A stretch of 64,000 nt of DNA from UBA1433 sp964581565 (GTDB lineage: Bacteria; Bacillota; Clostridia; Eubacteriales; UBA1433): the NCBI GenBank assembly GCA_964581565.1, contig CAZOOZ010000001.1, forward strand, positions 434,001-498,000. The letters are read 5' to 3'. Under the pieces are notes generated by a model. The model was given only the letters and a program-made list of their open reading frames with translations, did no database searches and was not told where the DNA came from. A program made the translations under genes and the position numbers. The stretch's first letter is position 1. The number at the start of each line of letters is the position of its first letter. This document shows, one piece after another, positions 60,283-64,000 of this stretch.

Positions 60283-61782
60283 ATGAGATTAGAAAACATT
60301 CTTCTAGGGTTGAAACCTAAAAAAGTGATCGGAACCGTTGATGTAGATATAAAAGGTATTTGTATTAACAGTAAACAGTGTAAAAAGGACTTTTTATTTG
60401 TAGCGATTAAAGGATATGATAAAGATGGTCATGCGTATATAAACGAGGCCGTAAAAAACGGAGCATGTGCAATATTAGGTGAAGATACCAGTGGGATACC
60501 GGATGACATCACGTATATATGCTTGGAAGATACTCGCAAAGATTTGGCGAGAATAGCAAGCAATTTCTATCAAACGGAAGAGACTCTAGAAAAATTATTT
60601 ATAGCGTGTATAACAGGCACTAACGGCAAAAGCAGTACGGCAAGTATTCTAAGTTATTTATTAAATAGCAAGTTAAAATGTTCTATGTCAACGAGCACGG
60701 GTATGTATATAGGCGGAGAAAAAATAAACAATAATGTTAATACAACACCCGATGCATTACAAATACATGAATTCATAAAAAAGTCATCTGAAGAAGATTG
60801 TAAAGCAATTATCCTTGAAACTTCAGCTCAAGCATCTACTTTACACAGAATTGATAATTTGCATTTTAAATACGGCATTTTTACAAACTTATCACCGGAA
60901 CACTTAGATTTTTATAATAATATGGAGGAATATTATTACGCAAAAAAATCAATCTTAGAAAGATGTGATACATGTATTGTTAATTCGGACGATGTTTATG
61001 GCAGAAGGCTGATTAAGCATTTAAAAGAAAAAAATAGAAATATAATTACGTATGCCATTTATAATCATGCAGATTACGAAATAAATATCAATTATGAAGA
61101 CAGTTCATCAATTGAATATGAAATTGTATATTTGAAGAATAAATATAATTTTAGAATTAATATTCCCTCAGAAGCTTGGGTATACAATAGCGCCGCCGCC
61201 GTTATTTTAGCACATCAGCAAGGCTATAATATAGTTCAAATGGCAAACTTAATTCAATATGCTATGCTGCCCAATGGCAGAATGGAAAAAATCGCGAATG
61301 ATTATGATTTAAATATAATAATTGATTATGCGCACACACTGAAAGCCTATAGAACAGTTTTGCGAAATGTGAAAAAAAATAGCATCGGCAGAGTCATATC
61401 TGTATTCGGATGCGGCGGAGAGAGAGATAAAACAAATCGGCCGAATATTGGCAAGTGTGTGTCGGAATTATCGGATATTTGTATTATTACTGATGATAAC
61501 CCGAGAAGAGAAAATTCGTTATCTATAATTGGTGATATAATTAGTGGAATTGATAATAGAAATTATGCTATAATACAAAATCGAAAAGAAGCTATTAACT
61601 TTGCTCTAAACATTGCGGATGAAAATGATACGATTATAATTTTAGGTAAAGGACACGAAAAATATCAGATTATAAACGATGAATACATTCCGTTTGATGA
61701 AAAAAATATTATTAACGAAATATTAGCACTACGAGGTAAAAATGGAATTAATAACATTAAAAAACCTGATAAAAGCAGTTGA
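60283..61782 (+). CDS. murE: UDP-MurNAc-tripeptide synthetase
   Basis: A 499-residue Mur ligase adding the third amino acid of the stem peptide. The ATP loop is CITGTNGKSSTASILSYL, and the substrate block NTTPDALQIHEFI follows; TDDNPRRENSLSII contains DNPR, which marks meso-diaminopimelate-specific enzymes. The ATG at 60283 follows GAGGTGTGTGG. The end overlaps murF by 41 bases, which suggests coupled translation. Confidence 0.95.
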   Translation: MRLENILLGLKPKKVIGTVDVDIKGICINSKQCKKDFLFVAIKGYDKDGHAYINEAVKNGACAILGEDTSGIPDDITYICLEDTRKDLARIASNFYQTEETLEKLFIACITGTNGKSSTASILSYLLNSKLKCSMSTSTGMYIGGEKINNNVNTTPDALQIHEFIKKSSEEDCKAIILETSAQASTLHRIDNLHFKYGIFTNLSPEHLDFYNNMEEYYYAKKSILERCDTCIVNSDDVYGRRLIKHLKEKNRNIITYAIYNHADYEININYEDSSSIEYEIVYLKNKYNFRINIPSEAWVYNSAAAVILAHQQGYNIVQMANLIQYAMLPNGRMEKIANDYDLNIIIDYAHTLKAYRTVLRNVKKNSIGRVISVFGCGGERDKTNRPNIGKCVSELSDICIITDDNPRRENSLSIIGDIISGIDNRNYAIIQNRKEAINFALNIADENDTIIILGKGHEKYQIINDEYIPFDEKNIINEILALRGKNGINNIKKPDKSS

Positions 61783-63100
61783 TGGTATTATGCTTCAAGG
61801 CAATGAAGATACCGAAATATCGAATGTAATTATAGATAGCAGACAAAATGGTAACCAAGCTGTTTTTTTTGCAATAAAAGGTGATAACACAGACGGACAT
61901 CATTACATAGATCAAGCGATTAAGAATAATGTAAGGGCGATTGTGGTACATAGAGATATAGAAATAGAGAATACAGATATTGCCATTATCAAAGTTATAG
62001 ACACAAAAGATGCGCTGCTTGATTTGGCAGGGTATTATAAGAGTTTGTTTTCTATTCCGTTGATTGCAGTTACAGGTAGCTGCGGGAAAACAACAACAAA
62101 AGATATTATCGCATCTGTTTTGAGCGAAAAATACACTACATTAAAAACAAAGGGAAATCTAAACAATCAAACAGGCATGCCTCTGAGCATTTTCGAACTG
62201 AATAAAAATCATGAAATGGCAGTCATAGAAATGGGGATGAGCAATGCAGGGGAAATCTATAACATGGTAAAGCGCATCAGTCCCACTGTTGCCGTCATAA
62301 CAAATATCGGTTATTCGCATATTGAATATTTAAAAACAAGAGAAAATATTTTGAATGCAAAATTAGAAATTCTTTCTTTTTTCAATCATGAAAATACAGC
62401 TATTATGAATGCTGATGATGATTATTTAAAAGATGTCGATTCAAGTCGTTTTAAAATTTATAAAATTGGGATTCAAAACGGTGATATTAAAGCTACAGAT
62501 ATTGTTGAAGAAAATCATAAAATTAATTTTAAGGTAAATAATGAAAACTATACTTTCCCGTTGATCGGGCAGCATAATATATATAACTGCTTATATGCTA
62601 TAACAATAGCGAAGTTATTTAATCTAAGCCATGAAGAGATTCAAAGAGGATTCAACCATTTTATGCCAAGCAAAAACAGAATGGATATCATAAAGCATAA
62701 CGAAATAACGATTATCAACGATGCGTATAATTCAAATCCTCATGCGGCAAAAGCGGCATTGGATGTCCTTGATAAGATGCAAAGCAGCGGAAGGAAGATA
62801 GCAGTTCTTGCGGATATGCTGGAACTAGGGGCGTATTCTCAAATGCTGCATGAAGAATTAGGTAAATATACAGCTGTGTGCGGCGTAGATGTACTGGTGA
62901 CGATAGGCAAGCAAGCTGAGTATATAGCAAAAAAAGCAGTGGAGTCAGGCGTAAAAGGCACGGTTCATTTTGATAATAATATGGATGCGACCGATTATTT
63001 GAAATCGATACTTAAAAGCGGAGATTTAATTTTATTCAAGGGATCACGCGGTATGAAGCTGGAATCTATTATAGATATCTTGACTTTACGGGAGAACTAA
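61742..63100 (+). CDS. murF: UDP-MurNAc-tripeptide D-alanyl-D-alanine ligase
   Basis: A 452-residue Mur ligase adding D-Ala-D-Ala to the UDP-MurNAc-tripeptide. The ATP loop is AVTGSCGKTTTKDIIASVL; KTKGNLNNQTGMPLSIFEL (in part) and INDAYNSNPHAAKAALDVL are typical of MurF. The start overlaps the end of murE in another frame, preceded by CGAGGTAAAA. The mraY gene starts 1 base after the stop. Confidence 0.95.
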   Translation: MELITLKNLIKAVDGIMLQGNEDTEISNVIIDSRQNGNQAVFFAIKGDNTDGHHYIDQAIKNNVRAIVVHRDIEIENTDIAIIKVIDTKDALLDLAGYYKSLFSIPLIAVTGSCGKTTTKDIIASVLSEKYTTLKTKGNLNNQTGMPLSIFELNKNHEMAVIEMGMSNAGEIYNMVKRISPTVAVITNIGYSHIEYLKTRENILNAKLEILSFFNHENTAIMNADDDYLKDVDSSRFKIYKIGIQNGDIKATDIVEENHKINFKVNNENYTFPLIGQHNIYNCLYAITIAKLFNLSHEEIQRGFNHFMPSKNRMDIIKHNEITIINDAYNSNPHAAKAALDVLDKMQSSGRKIAVLADMLELGAYSQMLHEELGKYTAVCGVDVLVTIGKQAEYIAKKAVESGVKGTVHFDNNMDATDYLKSILKSGDLILFKGSRGMKLESIIDILTLREN

Positions 63101-63101
63101 A

Positions 63102-64000
63102 ATGAGAGTAGCAATAATTTCGACAATATTATCATTTATAACCGTATGCTTTATTTCGGTTTGGCTGATACCTTTTTTAAGAAGAATAAAATTTGGACAA
63201 AGTATTTTGGAAATAGGCCCAAAATGGCATTCAAGTAAAGCTGGAACGCCTACGATGGGCGGTATTGCAATCATAGGTGGTATTATCTTTACATTGATTA
63301 TTTGCACTTTGTTTTTCAAAATAAATACTGCCGTGTTTGGTGTGCTCTTTTTATTTTTTGCATTAATCGGGTTTGTAGATGATTATATTAAAGTAGTGAA
63401 AAAAAGAAATTTAGGATTAAATCAAAAACAAAAATTGATCCTTCAATTGATTGGAGCGATTATCTTAGTCGTTTATGCAGGCAATCATCCCGATGTCGGC
63501 ACTTATTTATATATTCCTTTTTATAATGATATAATCAACTTTGGCTGGTTCTACTATCCATTTACTATTTTTGCAATTCTTGCGGTTGTCAACGCAGTCA
63601 ATTTTACAGATGGATTAGATGGACTGGCTTCCAGTGTAAGCGCTGTTGTTTTTGCTTTCTTCACGGTAGCGGCGCTTTCTTTCGGCTACATACAAACTGC
63701 CGTTTTTGCATCGGCTGCACTTGGCGCTTGTCTTGGATTTTTAGTTTTTAATCATTATCCGGCGAAAGTTTTTATGGGAGATACAGGTTCAATGGCTCTG
63801 GGAGGTGCGGTTATTTTAATTGCCGTAATGACAAAACTGCAGATTTATATTTTTTTAGTGGGAATTATATATGTCATTGAAGCTTTGTCTGTAGTATTGC
63901 AAATCAGTTATTTTAAATACACTCGTATTAAAAAAGGAAGTGGTAGGAGAATATTTAAGATGGCACCCATTCATCATCATTTTGAATTAAGCGGAATGAG
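63102..64000 (+). CDS. mraY: Phospho-MurNAc-pentapeptide transferase (start; runs off the window)
   Basis: The first 299 codons of MraY, the integral membrane enzyme that makes lipid I on undecaprenyl phosphate. Several membrane segments are seen, with GTPTMGGIAII near residue 48, the catalytic loop FVDDYIKVVKKRNLGLNQKQK (in part), NAVNFTDGLDGLAS and PIHHHFELSG at the very end. The C-terminus lies beyond base 64000. ATG at 63102 follows GGGAGAAC and the murF stop. Confidence 0.96.
   Translation, partial: MRVAIISTILSFITVCFISVWLIPFLRRIKFGQSILEIGPKWHSSKAGTPTMGGIAIIGGIIFTLIICTLFFKINTAVFGVLFLFFALIGFVDDYIKVVKKRNLGLNQKQKLILQLIGAIILVVYAGNHPDVGTYLYIPFYNDIINFGWFYYPFTIFAILAVVNAVNFTDGLDGLASSVSAVVFAFFTVAALSFGYIQTAVFASAALGACLGFLVFNHYPAKVFMGDTGSMALGGAVILIAVMTKLQIYIFLVGIIYVIEALSVVLQISYFKYTRIKKGSGRRIFKMAPIHHHFELSGM

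Overview
The window looks like a chromosomal piece of an anaerobic, probably spore-forming member of the Clostridia (Bacillota). The bases are AT-rich. The anaerobe signs are a clostridial 2[4Fe-4S] ferredoxin, a rubredoxin, a four-subunit 2-oxoacid:ferredoxin oxidoreductase and a butyrate-type CoA-transferase. A BofA-family gene and the yaaO-tmk-darA-holB-ricT / dnaX-ebfC-recR blocks are typical of Bacillota. The MurE carries the DNPR motif of meso-diaminopimelate enzymes. I cannot name the species from this sequence.

Layout. 1-4600: end of a CoA-transferase gene, three small genes, serC-serA, and a fumarylacetoacetate-hydrolase-family gene on the minus strand. 4647-14631: one tight pyrimidine operon pyrB-pyrI-pyrC-pyrF-pyrK-pyrD-pyrE-carA-carB, covering every step from bicarbonate and glutamine to UMP, behind a strong promoter and a leader that looks like an attenuator with a short leader peptide. 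14632-17981: a PepV-like peptidase, asnS, rubredoxin and, convergently, thioredoxin. 18125-25904: a DNA replication, repair and signalling block (yaaO-like decarboxylase, tmk, darA, holB, ricT, ferredoxin, a TrmN6-like methylase, dnaX, ebfC, recR). 25917-29605: a holin-like gene, polA and coaE.

29641-33270 is the accessory region. It starts at a tRNA-Leu(GAG) gene and holds a decayed copy of that tRNA's 3' part, a pair of 76-bp direct repeats enclosing a diguanylate cyclase gene and a chimeric recombinase pseudogene, and a second pair of about 85-bp repeats enclosing a HEPN-domain gene. A three-gene minus-strand module follows (33267-38094): a cytoplasmic leucine-rich-repeat protein, a MoxR-type AAA+ ATPase and a von Willebrand A protein. 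This is the best candidate in the window for a poorly described system.

38276-43006: a GntR/FCD regulator, the oxidoreductase operon it probably controls, bofA and two small membrane-protein genes. 43172-46671: an EF-G paralogue, a DUF3842 gene, an unknown membrane protein and a CopZ-like protein. 46798-50925 (minus): dgt, dnaG and rpoD, then tRNA-Asn. 51082-55977: glnS, dxr, three small redox or unknown genes on the minus strand, and two tandem thiamine-binding-type (MTH1187) genes. 56039-64000: start of the division and cell wall (dcw) cluster, mraZ-rsmH-ftsL-PBP-murE-murF-mraY, with 10-bp-spaced MraZ boxes in front of mraZ; mraY runs off the end.

Most of the window is ordinary core genome with well-recognised families. 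The findings worth following up are the pyr leader, the A9 slippage site in dnaX, the tRNA-Leu island with its repeats and chimeric recombinase, the LRR-MoxR-VWA module, and several palindromic operators.
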